A DNA stretch of 64,000 bases from positions 1 to 64,000 of the forward strand of contig MPUH01000062.1 in assembly GCA_001970955.1 (NCBI GenBank), written 5' to 3'. Both the position numbers and the translations under genes were made by a program. This document shows positions 50,587 through 61,077 of the stretch, one piece after another. Under the pieces are notes generated by a model. The model saw only the letters and a list, made by a program, of their open reading frames with translations. It ran no database searches and was not told the origin of the DNA. The DNA is from Stentor coeruleus (taxonomy: Eukaryota > Ciliophora > Heterotrichea > Heterotrichida > Stentoridae). Each line of letters opens with the position of its first letter. Position 1 is the stretch's first letter.

Positions 50587-53154
50587 ATGAAAAAACTTCC
50601 ATATATTCATAGAAGAGCACGTGAATGGGGTTCAACCGACATTAGTGTTACAATAGCCAAATCACGTAAAGAAGCAATTTCAAACAACCCAGTCGACCAC
50701 TTACTAAAAGTATCCCGAGAAAGGCGTTTAACCCATCTAAACAGTAGTCTTTCCCCAGTAGGCAACCGAGCTAAATTAGATTTCATCGATGCTTACAAGA
50801 ACTTATCAATTTTAACGCAAAAAAATCGTATAGAAAAACTTGACGATTCCCCTAGTGTGGCCTATCTAGAAAAACTCGACAAAATTAACCTAAACCCTGA
50901 ACCTTTTGGTATAGTCCGAAGACATGGACCAGATAATTCTATAGATATCCACAGTTACAGTATGGGCGACGTCTACGCAAATTGTTTTTCTGAAGGAATT
51001 AACCAATACAAAGACGTCAAAGAACTTGATCTAACAAATAACCGACTTAGTGAAAATGGGTGTACAAAAATAGTCCAAAAACTTAAACATAAAAACATAA
51101 TCAAAATTGTCCTTGCTGAAAACAGAATCGGCCATAGTACAATATTAGGAATTATAGATATTATCGACTATAATCATAGTAAACTCAAATGGCTTGATAT
51201 TGAAAGTACACAAGTTAGTGATAAATCTATATCTGCCCTTTGTAAAGCTCTTTGTAATAATAAAGTCCTAAGGCATTTAAATATAGCTAAAAACAACCTT
51301 GGATATGTATCGGCTATAGCTTTAAGTAATATGCTTAAAGAAAATAATGTTTTAAAACGTTTAGATTTACATTGGAATAACTTTAGGTCGATTGGAGCTC
51401 ATGAGTTTTTTCAAGGACTTGCTGTGAATATTAGTTTACTTGAATTGGATTTATCATGGAATTCTTTAGGAAGAGATTCAAGTTTAGATGTGGCAAAAGC
51501 ACTTGGAAATGCTTTGAAGAATAATAAGGAACTTATGCATTTAGATATTGGGTATAATTATTTTTCTAAATCAGAATGTGAGATTATTAGTGAAATGATT
51601 AAAAATAACCATACAATACTTGGATTACATGCTCTTGGGAATGATTGTGGTATTGATAGTAAAGGGTTTATTATACCAAATGAATATACAGGGAAAGTTC
51701 ATCAAAGTCACTTTTTTTCAAGGATTTTTCATAGAAAAGCTAATAGGGTTAAAAGAAGTGTTAATGGGAATTGTTGGATTTGTGATAAATGGATTGAAGT
51801 GACTTTTAGATGGATTCCAGGGATTTCAGGAGAAGCAAGTATACCACCTATTTACTTACATCTTGAGTCTGATAATTATGCTAAAGAATTAATGACCAAA
51901 CAAAAAGATGGGAGCTTTAATCTAACAAGAGTCATCCCTCCACACAAACTGAAATTTTTTTTTTCGAATCGTTCAGGGACAATGAAATCTAATGAGTTCA
52001 AAAGCCAAAATCTTCTTCAGCCTATAACAATTGAAGGACTTCCTCAAGTTAACTATGTAAACCTACACCATTTCGAAGGCCAAATCTGTAAAATCAAAGA
52101 ACCTTTTAAATCAAAAGCCCGTCTTCTTGGAGATTCATTCCAAGCAGCAGCAACAGAATATGAAAAAATCCCATGGAGTATTTCTGTAAGTGTATTCAAA
52201 GAATATCGTACTGATTCTCAAGATTTCATCCTAGAATGTTTTGATTTTGACTGGAAAGCTTCAAAACTTATGAATTTCGCTAAAATCCCAGAAATACAAG
52301 AAAAAGTTAAAGAGCATTTAATAAAATTATATCCAATGATATTAGAAGCATATAGAACTTTATCAGCATATTCAGGAAATGAACTTTTTTGTATAACCCA
52401 AAATGTTCTTATAGACTTTTTAAATCAGGCCCATATAATTGATAATAATTTTCAAGTCAGTGATTTAGGTGTTAATTGGAATGCTGCTAATGCTGGTAAG
52501 GAAAAAGGTGAAATTTATAATGCAGGAAATGGACTTTGTAGATATGAGTTTATGGAAATCATTGTAAGAATTGCTAATGATAGATATGTTAGACATAAAA
52601 TTGTTAAAAATGCAGCTGAAGCACTTGAAAAACTTATTGATGAACATCTTAAAGAACTCTTACCAAGTTATGATAATAGGATTTTTCGTCAAGAGAAGTA
52701 TATGATTGAAGAAATTGATTATTTTATTAAAGCGCATAAATCGGTTTTTGAGGCAATTTTTAAAAAATATAGTGGGAGAAAAGCGGTACCTGGGCAGAAA
52801 CCGTTTATGAGTTTGGATGAGTTTAGGATGCTTTGTGTGGATGCGGGGATGATTAGTGAGAGCTTTACGACAAGGGAAATTGATGTGTGTTTTAGTCAAG
52901 CTATGATGACTCAGATTGATTATTTGTATAAAAAAAGACATTTAGAGATGAATTATGTTGAGTTTTTGGAAGCGATTTGTAGAGCTGTGAGTGAAACTTC
53001 GATTGAAGAAAATCCTGATGCTAATTTGAGAGATAAACTTGTAGCGCTGGTACCTAATCTTTTATCAGTTTGTCCAACATCTGTAAGCGATGTTTTTGTC
53101 AAACCAACTGAAGAAACTTACTTCCGGATGATGTACAGACCAAAGGTTTATTGA
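50587..53154 (+). CDS. Leucine-rich-repeat protein with CWIC motif and EF-hand-like C-terminus
   Basis: 855 residues. Residues about 140-350 form ribonuclease-inhibitor-type LRRs (DVKELDLTNNRLSENG, LLELDLSWNSLG). A distinctive middle domain starts GNCWICDKWIEVTFRWIPG and has a PPIYLHLESDNY segment. The C-terminal third is helical, with EF-hand-like stretches (FMSLDEFRMLCVDAGM, MNYVEFLEAICRA) that lack most calcium ligands. As I recall, proteins of this layout occur in ciliates and other flagellated protists; a cilia or cortex role is plausible but inferred. The frame ends in TGA at 53152-53154, then TTA ATA ATA TAA; if TGA were read, the protein would gain four residues. No intron is seen. 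Confidence 0.85.
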   Translation: MKKLPYIHRRAREWGSTDISVTIAKSRKEAISNNPVDHLLKVSRERRLTHLNSSLSPVGNRAKLDFIDAYKNLSILTQKNRIEKLDDSPSVAYLEKLDKINLNPEPFGIVRRHGPDNSIDIHSYSMGDVYANCFSEGINQYKDVKELDLTNNRLSENGCTKIVQKLKHKNIIKIVLAENRIGHSTILGIIDIIDYNHSKLKWLDIESTQVSDKSISALCKALCNNKVLRHLNIAKNNLGYVSAIALSNMLKENNVLKRLDLHWNNFRSIGAHEFFQGLAVNISLLELDLSWNSLGRDSSLDVAKALGNALKNNKELMHLDIGYNYFSKSECEIISEMIKNNHTILGLHALGNDCGIDSKGFIIPNEYTGKVHQSHFFSRIFHRKANRVKRSVNGNCWICDKWIEVTFRWIPGISGEASIPPIYLHLESDNYAKELMTKQKDGSFNLTRVIPPHKLKFFFSNRSGTMKSNEFKSQNLLQPITIEGLPQVNYVNLHHFEGQICKIKEPFKSKARLLGDSFQAAATEYEKIPWSISVSVFKEYRTDSQDFILECFDFDWKASKLMNFAKIPEIQEKVKEHLIKLYPMILEAYRTLSAYSGNELFCITQNVLIDFLNQAHIIDNNFQVSDLGVNWNAANAGKEKGEIYNAGNGLCRYEFMEIIVRIANDRYVRHKIVKNAAEALEKLIDEHLKELLPSYDNRIFRQEKYMIEEIDYFIKAHKSVFEAIFKKYSGRKAVPGQKPFMSLDEFRMLCVDAGMISESFTTREIDVCFSQAMMTQIDYLYKKRHLEMNYVEFLEAICRAVSETSIEENPDANLRDKLVALVPNLLSVCPTSVSDVFVKPTEETYFRMMYRPKVY

Positions 53155-54182
53155 TTAATAATATAAACTCTACTTATTAAATTAAGGTGAAGAACATTTT
53201 TTTGTATTCTTCAATGACCCAATGCAAACTCTTTTTTTCGTAAAGTTTTGTATTTTCTAACTTTTGCTACTCCTAAATATCATAGGCTTAAAAATTATTA
53301 TCATATAAAGAAAAAAGACTAAATGCAAAAAATATCATCTGTATCGATAAACGTATTTTTGCTAATTAGATGTTGAATAAATAGGATTGGGTTTGAACTT
53401 TTATGCTTATTTTATGTTATAATCATAAGATAAATAAGAGTTCATTTAAGATATAAAATTGTTTTACTAAGATTTGTTCCAGATGCAAAGGGTTAATTCT
53501 TATAATATATTAAGAAAAACTATGAATTTCTAGAGAAACTTATATATACAGAAGTGATATTTTGACTTTCTTGTATACATTTTATCATTTCCAGGTTTAT
53601 TCTACAATAGCTAAATGTTTATGGCAATGACTTGAATGCTACATAAATTATTATAAATAAGTCATAGTATTAATTTTATAATAAAAACTCTAAGCAACAA
53701 AGTATATAACAAATAAGCATAGGACAAAGTCTTCAACACCTTAAAAAACTTAAAATTTTATATATTTTTATAATTTTTTCCTTCTTAATACCTAATTTTA
53801 TAAAATCCTTAATCTAACATTGTAAAATCATAATAAAAAAATATTAATCATAACAATTTCATGGCAAATTCTTCCCTGTTAAATTTTACATCACACTCTA
53901 TATTTATAATCATTGTAAATTTCCTCCCTTTAATTTTCTAAAAAAATCCTTTCTCACTATCAAAAACATCAATTATATACAGATCATAAAAAAATATAAA
54001 CTCAAACCTCAAATAAAAAAATTTTAATCATCTCCTTTCATTACATCTAAATCCACCTCATAAAAAAATCTACATATTCCTATATCAAATTCCATACAAA
54101 AAAACTCTAGATCTCCTAATCATCTTCAAGCTTATCCTAATAAATACTCCTATTAATCCTAATAAAATTTTTTATATAATAA
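53155..54182. other. Intergenic region
   Basis: 1.03 kb of AT-rich DNA between two + strand genes. The left part is mixed, with some G; the right 450 bp has almost no G on the + strand. No reading frame, repeat or RNA gene is supported. Confidence 0.5.
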
Positions 54183-55013
54183 ATGGGAAGTCTAGAGAGA
54201 ATATCAGAAATCCCAGAAAGATCAGACCTTAAATCTATGGTAGAATCCTTACAAATAGCTTTAAGTAACCATAAGCAGCATATAGCCAATGAAGTAAAAG
54301 ATTGTCTCTATAATGAAATATCACATTTAATAAACCAAGCTTTTCACAATTTCTCAGAAAATTACCTAAAAACAATCCTCAGTTTAGAAAAAGGTGTCCA
54401 ACTTGAACTCCAAAACTTAGGATTTAAACTTCAAACCCTTGAAAACAAGTCTTCAGATTTACTTGAAAAAATTAAACACCTTGAAAACATGTTTACAGAT
54501 AAAAACAAAATCATAGATCAAGATATTAGGAATATTTATGAGAAAAATGCTTGTGCTCAACAATTGATTACTAGTTATAAAGATATTATTAAAAAACTTG
54601 AAGATAATTATATGTTGTTGAATAATGAGGTTGTTACTGTAAAAGAAAATATTAATTCCAATAAGCAAGTGATTATAAGTGAATTTAATAATTACTTATA
54701 TCAAATTCGACATGAAATAGAAATGGTTAAATTGGAAAGCTATAGTAAGATACAGACTGAGTCAGCAAAAATCCAGAATAATTTTTTTGAGTTTAGGGGT
54801 TATTTTGAACAACAACTTGCAAAGGTTGGGCCTAGTAATCAATATGAGCCAGAGGTTAAAAAGGATTATTATAGAGAAAAAGATTTAATTGATTATATAA
54901 ATACAGGACTTAGTAAACAGTATGAAGAGTTAAGCAAAGTGAGATCAAGGGTTGAAATGCTGGAGATTAATTATAAGAATGATGCTGATTTAAGGAAATC
55001 CCGTAATAATTAA
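54183..55013 (+). CDS. Coiled-coil protein, unknown function
   Basis: 276 residues, almost entirely alpha-helical and charged, with heptad-like Leu/Ile spacing (e.g. LGFKLQTLENKSSDLLEKIK and LSKVRSRVEMLEINYKN). It has no signal peptide, membrane segment or recognisable domain. It could be a cytoskeletal or cortical component. The ATG at 54183 follows a G-free leader typical of genes here. The stop is TAA. Confidence 0.75.
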   Translation: MGSLERISEIPERSDLKSMVESLQIALSNHKQHIANEVKDCLYNEISHLINQAFHNFSENYLKTILSLEKGVQLELQNLGFKLQTLENKSSDLLEKIKHLENMFTDKNKIIDQDIRNIYEKNACAQQLITSYKDIIKKLEDNYMLLNNEVVTVKENINSNKQVIISEFNNYLYQIRHEIEMVKLESYSKIQTESAKIQNNFFEFRGYFEQQLAKVGPSNQYEPEVKKDYYREKDLIDYINTGLSKQYEELSKVRSRVEMLEINYKNDADLRKSRNN

Positions 55014-55339
55014 TAGATTTATTATACTCTTGATCATTACCCAAATTATTTAATAAAATTTAAAACTTGTATTTTTTATCATAAAAACATACCCAATATA
55101 AAAAATTCTAATAAAATCTTAATACTCATCATAAAACCTAAAAAAAATTAATAAAATCTCAATACTCATCATAAAAACAAAAAAATTCACGACAATTTAT
55201 AGCACCCTTAAAATTCTAAAATCTTTCATTAATATATACTATAAAATCAATCCTATATACAAAAAATACCTTTTCAATCAACCTATTCCTATTAAAAACT
55301 TACTATCTTCAATAAAATCTTTCATTTCACATATAAAAA
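55014..55339. other. Intergenic region with short tandem repeat
   Basis: 326 bp, almost free of G on the + strand, upstream of the penicillin acylase gene. It contains the 40-bp repeat listed separately and nothing else recognisable. Confidence 0.55.
55101..55180. repeat. Two-copy 40-bp tandem repeat
   Basis: Units 55101-55140 and 55141-55180 share AATACTCATCATAAAA preceded by ATAAAATCT, with a few differences. They lie 160-240 bp upstream of the acylase start. Confidence 0.75.
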
Positions 55340-57697
55340 ATGTCTAGGAGCCTTTGCATAATTATCTTTATCCCAATCCTCCTATCTTTTCTATTCTACA
55401 TATACCTTCAAAATCCTCCTCCAGTAAATTTAACCTTGACATCTTATGTATCATACCCAGTCGATATAATTCGTGATTCTAATAGTGTCCCTCATATCCA
55501 TGCTAAAAACCTCATCGATGCCAGTTATGCAATCGGTTATTCAATGGCCCAAGACCGTCTATGGCAACTTGATATAAACCGTCGAATCGCTACAGGTCGT
55601 CTTTCTGAACTCCTAGGAGAAAAAGCTTTAAACATCGATATTTTTATGAGAAACATAAAAATCCCTAGTATGATAAAAAGAGACCTTAAAGCAGCATCAC
55701 CTGAAGCTTTAAAAGTCCTCAACGCATTCGCTGAAGGAATCAATGCTGGAGCTAAAGATCAATGGTTACCAATTGAATATTATATAACCCGAAATGATTG
55801 GGAATATTTTTCTATATCAGATATACAAGCTAACTTATATCTAATGTCTATTGGTCTTAGTACTCCTTGGGGAAATGATATATTAAAGCATCAATTATTA
55901 GATTTAATTGGTGAGGAAATCGAATGAATCATATCATCTGATAGTAAATACACAAAACCTAAATCATTTATTATATCAGAAACTGAATTACCTGAAGAAT
56001 TAAAAGGACCAAGTGCTTTATTAGATAAACAAAAAGTTGATATCAATTTAGATTTAGATATCGACAATAATGATAGTGGCGCAGGAAGTAATGCATGGGC
56101 AATATCTGGAAAATATACTAAAAGTGGTAAGCCTATAATATCAAATGATCCACATTTATCACTTACTATACCATCTATTTGGTATATGTTTCATGTTTAT
56201 ATTCCAAATAACACATTTTCTGGTATGGCTCCAATTGGAACACCTTTAATGTCAATTGGTAGAAGTAATGATTTTACTTGGACTTCGACTTCTATGAAAA
56301 CTGATGATGTTGATGTTTATATTGAAAAAATTAAAAATGATAGTTTTTTATATGAAGATAAATATTTACCTTTAGCGAAATTTGAAGAGGTTATTAAAAT
56401 TAAAGGACAAGATTCGAGGAATTATACTTTTAAGGAAACAATACATGGCCCAATTATAGATTCGGCTATGTTAGGACTTAAAAAATTTCATCCAATGGTC
56501 CCAGATTTTAATTCTACAAAATTGTCTTATTGTTTTATAAATCATTATCTTACTGATAGGAGCATGGATTTTATATTAGGATTGTTTAATGCGAAATCTT
56601 TAGAGGATATTAGGGAGTCTATAGAAAAAGTTACAGCAAATCGTTTGGCTATGATATTTGCTAGCACATCAGGATCAATATATTATCAATCTACAAGCCA
56701 AATACCAATCCGTAAGGTTCAAGGAGACCGTCCTCTAGCAGGTTGGCTAGAAAACAACACCTGGGCTGGCTTCATCCCATTCAAAGAAATGCCATACATT
56801 TTTAACCCAGAAAAAGGTTTTATTGTTAATGCAAATAACATAATAACTGAATCAAACTATAAATACTCAGATTATATGGGTCACTATTTTAGTGGTGGCC
56901 GAGCAGAACGTATAACCCAACTAATACAAACCAAAATAGATCAAGGACATAAATTCATAGCAAAAGATATGATAGAAATGATGTATGATGAATATGATTA
57001 TTTTGCTCAAAACTCTTTACCATATATGATAAAAATGCTAAAAGTACATAAAAACTACACATCAGAAGTTGAAAGTATTAAAAACTGGGATTTCATTCTA
57101 TCAAGAAATAGTCATCCTGGAGCTTTATGGGCAGTTTGGGTTAAAAGAATTGCTATAGTTTTGTTTGAAAACAAAATCCCTGATGAAAAACTAAAGAATT
57201 TACTTAGAAGTACTATATTACAACAGAATATCCCTAGGATGTTTTTACCAGGATATCCTTCAATTGAGAAATTGTGTGATAATTTTAATACAAAAGAAGT
57301 GGAAAAATGTGATATGGTTGTGTCAAAAGCATTTGTTCAAGCTTGTAAGATTGTTGATGGAAAAACTTGGGGAGAAATACATATGGTTCAATTGAAGCAT
57401 ATACCTTTTTCAGATATACCGATATTGAAACATTTTTTTGAAAGGTATAAATCAGTTGGTGGGACACATTCGACGATACATTCAACACATTATAATTGGG
57501 CTGAGGAACATTTTATGGCTTTTCATGGACCTGGAAGTAAATTTGTTGTAGATTTGGGGGATGATGAAGAGAATTATTGGAGTATACAGACAGGGGTTAG
57601 TGGAAATGCTTTTAGCATGTTTTATGATAATTTGATTGAAAAGTTTGATTATGGGGAGTTAGAGAGATTTAGCTATGATAGGAAGAATAATAATTAA
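55340..57697 (+). CDS. Penicillin acylase family (S45) Ntn hydrolase, one in-frame TGA
   Basis: 785 codons in one frame, broken only by a TGA at 55925-55927. A hydrophobic N-terminal segment (about 4-24, IIIFIPILLSFLFYIYL) acts as signal or anchor. The alpha-chain has the family pattern IRDSNSVPHIHAKN and AQDRLWQLDINRRIATGRLSE. The self-cleavage site and nucleophile are clear: DSGAGSNAWAISGKYTKSG, with Ser at 56087 starting the beta-chain, followed by SNDPHL. The TGA lies 54 codons before this Ser, in the spacer region, with good sequence on both sides and no 15/16-nt intron that removes it. Relatives cleave amide bonds of penicillins, acyl-homoserine lactones or other N-acyl compounds. The family is chiefly bacterial, so ancient transfer is likely. 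The stop is TAA. Confidence 0.87.
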
Positions 57698-57802
57698 GTT
57701 AGGAAGATAATTAGAAATATAGGTTTTTATTAGGCAATTTTTTATGATTTTATTAACCTCAGACAATTTCTATAACAAATATATTACTTAAACAACCCAG
57801 TT

Positions 57803-59668
57803 TCAAAATTTCAAAAAAGGGAAAAACTTTTTTTTCTTCTCATTGATCGCACTATGTTGTATATCCTGAAAAACAGTCTCTTTATATTTCACCCACTCTG
57901 TAAAAATTCTTCCAACAGACTCTGTATCAACCCCATTTGGTGAATCAATCTCATACGAGTTTTCTAATACACTCAAAACCTCCTCCAGCACATCTTCAGG
58001 CAAATACGTAAAAAAATAAGGTTTTAAAATCATAACCTCAACTTTTTCTGATTGCGCCACAATAGTAAACTTTGCTGATTCAACATCTTTTTCTTGTCTT
58101 TTATACATCATAATAACACTTCTACATCCAAAATAATCTTTTTCTTTTAATATACTATATTCAATACGTTCTTTTACTAATAAACAATCTTCATTTAATA
58201 TCCTCTTCTCATCTTCACTTAAACAAGCCATAATCTCATCCCAATTTTTAGCATTACCCATAATAATTTCTTTGTTAATCTTCTTTTCTAAATCTTTTAT
58301 ATAACTTTTCTCAATATTTAATCCTGTCTTAGGGTTTATTATAAGACTTTTCAATGATTTACAATTTATACTAGGATTTTTACTAATTGGTCTAGTTTTA
58401 ATCCTAAACCCTTCACTTACAGCCATAGCAAAACCTTTTACTATTACATAAACTCCTTGTGGCTTTTGTCCTTTTTGTATAATAAACTGATTATTTTCAT
58501 AATTAACAATATCAATATTTGTGGCGAATGGGATAAGTGAAAGCCAATTTATATTTTTAAATATCCTAGTTTCAGTTAAGATTTTTATTTTCTTATCAAG
58601 ACTGTTTTCAAGTTGTGATAATAATATATTGTTATATTCTATTTTAGGTAAAGCAAATACTAAAGTACATTCTGTTGATCTACATTTTATAGGACTAAAT
58701 GAGTTATTATTTGATTTAGTGTTTGGTACTAAAGAAAGTTCACCAAATGAACGACCATCATATAATGATGCAACTGGTAATATATGGTTTCCACATTCTT
58801 GGGAAATTTTTTCAATAACTATCGCCCCTCTGATTATAGCAAACATATCTTGAGATTTATTTTGTTCTGTAATTATTGTTTTACCTGCTTCGTATATATA
58901 TGGGGATGAGATTTTCATAAGATTTAAACGGACTTCTAATGAGAATCTGCTGAAAAATGTGTTTTTTATAAGTATTGAGTCTAGAAAAAAATAATCTCTT
59001 TGGTTTTCTGGCTTTTGGTATTCAGAGAGAATATCTGTAACTTCTTTATAGGTTATATAAGAAGATTCTAGTTTTTTTGGACTTGAACATTGTGAATCGT
59101 ATATTATTTGTGGGTTTGAAGGGTTATGGTCAAAAGGTTTTATAGTTTTAATATGAAAGATGTTGGATTTATGAGCATTTGATGGTGTATCGATATTTTC
59201 TTGTATAAAACCACTTGGGTTTTCTGGTTTTTTAGGACTTTCTATAGGTTTTAGTTTTAAAGTTGTAGGTTTGATGGGTTTGTTGTGTAAAAGTGAAGGC
59301 TGAGGAGATAAATTTAAGGTTTTGTGTTGGTAGGATGGGCTTGATGATACTGGCTTTATATGGAGTTTTTCTATGTTTTTAAAGGATTTTTTTGATTTTG
59401 GGCTTTTTTTAAGGGTTTCTAATTTATGTAAGGCTAGTATATGCATAGATTTTAGGTAGTCGAGTTTATGCTTGAATGAAGGTAAGGGAGATGAACTGGA
59501 ATCTTTTGGTTTTAATGAATCGATTTGGTCTATTGAATTTGTTTTTATAAGTTTGCGATATTTAAAATAAGGATGATAGTAGGTGGGTTTATCGGTTTTC
59601 TTTGTGTTTTCACAAAGGGATAGCTTTGAACTGTGAATTTCTGATTCAATAGTCTTTTTAGTTATCAT
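57803..59668 (-). CDS. Protein with two cyclic-nucleotide-binding domains
   Basis: 621 residues. The first about 215 are Ser/Pro/Lys-rich and unstructured. Domain A (about 225-350) has AGKTIITEQNKSQDMFAIIRGA and a phosphate cassette FGELSL followed after a 14-residue insert by CRSTE. Domain B (about 365-590) has FIIQKGQKPQGVYVIVKG, a long insert, then DYFGCRS instead of a normal cassette, so it may not bind ligand. No kinase or channel domain is present. It could be a regulatory or scaffold protein responding to cAMP/cGMP. The frame ends in TGA, followed by AAC TGG GTT GTT TAA; reading through would add five residues. Confidence 0.85.
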   Translation of the reverse strand: MITKKTIESEIHSSKLSLCENTKKTDKPTYYHPYFKYRKLIKTNSIDQIDSLKPKDSSSSPLPSFKHKLDYLKSMHILALHKLETLKKSPKSKKSFKNIEKLHIKPVSSSPSYQHKTLNLSPQPSLLHNKPIKPTTLKLKPIESPKKPENPSGFIQENIDTPSNAHKSNIFHIKTIKPFDHNPSNPQIIYDSQCSSPKKLESSYITYKEVTDILSEYQKPENQRDYFFLDSILIKNTFFSRFSLEVRLNLMKISSPYIYEAGKTIITEQNKSQDMFAIIRGAIVIEKISQECGNHILPVASLYDGRSFGELSLVPNTKSNNNSFSPIKCRSTECTLVFALPKIEYNNILLSQLENSLDKKIKILTETRIFKNINWLSLIPFATNIDIVNYENNQFIIQKGQKPQGVYVIVKGFAMAVSEGFRIKTRPISKNPSINCKSLKSLIINPKTGLNIEKSYIKDLEKKINKEIIMGNAKNWDEIMACLSEDEKRILNEDCLLVKERIEYSILKEKDYFGCRSVIMMYKRQEKDVESAKFTIVAQSEKVEVMILKPYFFTYLPEDVLEEVLSVLENSYEIDSPNGVDTESVGRIFTEWVKYKETVFQDIQHSAINEKKKKFFPFLKF

Positions 59669-60020
59669 TTTTGATTAAAATTATTATNGCTATCACATAA
59701 AAGATTTAAAATTATTTATATTATTATCGATTTCATATCTAAACCTAAATAATTTCTCAGTGATTTTAACTTTCACCAATCTGAAAATCTCTCAATAAAG
59801 TCCACCTCTAAAAATCGACCTTATCCACAATCAAAGTATTATTTTAACCATAAAAAATTTAACAACCCCTAAAACAAAAAAAGCCTAACCCTATATAAAA
59901 ACTACCCAAAATCCATATATATATATATATACAAAAATAATATAAAAATCTCATTTCTTAAACAAAATATCAAAAAAACCCATATTTATAAAAATGATAA
60001 CTTACATCTAACTACTAATT
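59669..60020. other. Intergenic region with an N
   Basis: 352 bp. A single N at 59688 lies 20 bp upstream of the cyclic-nucleotide-binding gene and, unlike the others, has no flanking duplication that I can see. The rest is C-rich with an ATATATATATATATA run near 59918. No gene is supported. Confidence 0.5.
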
Positions 60021-60974
60021 TCAACATATCAGCCTTATTTCTTTACATATCGGGCTAATATAATTCGTATCAATACTAGAATCAAGTCTAAAACAATTAT
60101 TCCCTATCATAAGTACATAAAAATACCTAGCAAAAACACCTTGAGGTAGTTTAACAGTCAAATTTTCTGGTCTGATAATCCCATTGTTTTTAATCTTAAC
60201 CCAACACAAAGGTTTAACCACATCTAAAGACTTTTTATAAAACACAGCAGTAGAGAATTTTGATTTCTTATAACTACATGTAAGACCTAATTTTTTTCCT
60301 TTTGATACCGCTTTATGCTTTGAATTACATCCTTTAAATATATCGATAATAGGTATAGGGTTAGTATTATCAATACAAGCAAAAAAAGCTACTAAAGATA
60401 AAGGAGAACAGTCTTGGTCTGGTAAACTTATAACAATTTTTTCAATAAATGGGACTTTTTTCTTGATTTTCCAAGGGAGGTTCTCTATATCTGGAATAAA
60501 GAAAGTATTTTCTTCTATTTTATAATTTAAAGGTCTGGAGTATTTAAAATGTTCTCTTCCTCGGTAGGCATATTTTATAAGAACATTTTCGCATTTGACT
60601 GATGAATGCATACCAAGTGGTAAGACTAGTTTGTCGATAAAAAATCTGGAAATATCAGCTCTTGTCCCTCCATCTGTATAATAAGGAAGAAATACATTAC
60701 ATGCATTAGGGCTAAGAATTATCCTTTTCATTATCCTTTTCCATAAAAGCTGGTTAGGAACAGGATCTAGGGAATAGTATGCATTTAAATGCTTTTGAAA
60801 TATCTGACTATTCGTTGTGGTTAATTCTTTAATGCATTTCAAGCACCTTTCAAGTCTTATGATTTCTATTGGGCTTAAATACAAAAAAATCTCAATAAGA
60901 ATCTGCCCAGGTAAGTCAGAAAAATTGTTTTTATATAAACATTTGCTTTTAAAGCAAGACTTTGTAACCAACAT
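60021..60974 (-). CDS. F-box protein
   Basis: 317 residues. An F-box lies near the N-terminus (about 18-60: LPGQILIEIFLYLSPIEIIRL). The rest is an unassigned domain with KYAYRGREHFKYSRP and a C-terminal VFARYFYVLMIGNNCFRLDS, which faintly resembles jelly-roll ligand-binding folds. By family analogy it would link a target to an SCF ubiquitin ligase through SKP1. The substrate is unknown. The frame ends TGT TGA, then AAT TAG; reading the TGA would add two residues. It is 103 bp from the acyltransferase stop on the same strand. Confidence 0.7.
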   Translation of the reverse strand: MLVTKSCFKSKCLYKNNFSDLPGQILIEIFLYLSPIEIIRLERCLKCIKELTTTNSQIFQKHLNAYYSLDPVPNQLLWKRIMKRIILSPNACNVFLPYYTDGGTRADISRFFIDKLVLPLGMHSSVKCENVLIKYAYRGREHFKYSRPLNYKIEENTFFIPDIENLPWKIKKKVPFIEKIVISLPDQDCSPLSLVAFFACIDNTNPIPIIDIFKGCNSKHKAVSKGKKLGLTCSYKKSKFSTAVFYKKSLDVVKPLCWVKIKNNGIIRPENLTVKLPQGVFARYFYVLMIGNNCFRLDSSIDTNYISPICKEIRLIC

Positions 60975-61077
60975 CAGATTTATTTATTTATAATAAAATT
61001 CGCATATTTTTTATTCATATTTGATACTTTAACATAATCTATTATTTCAACTCCAACTAAAGAAATCTTTTATCTAA

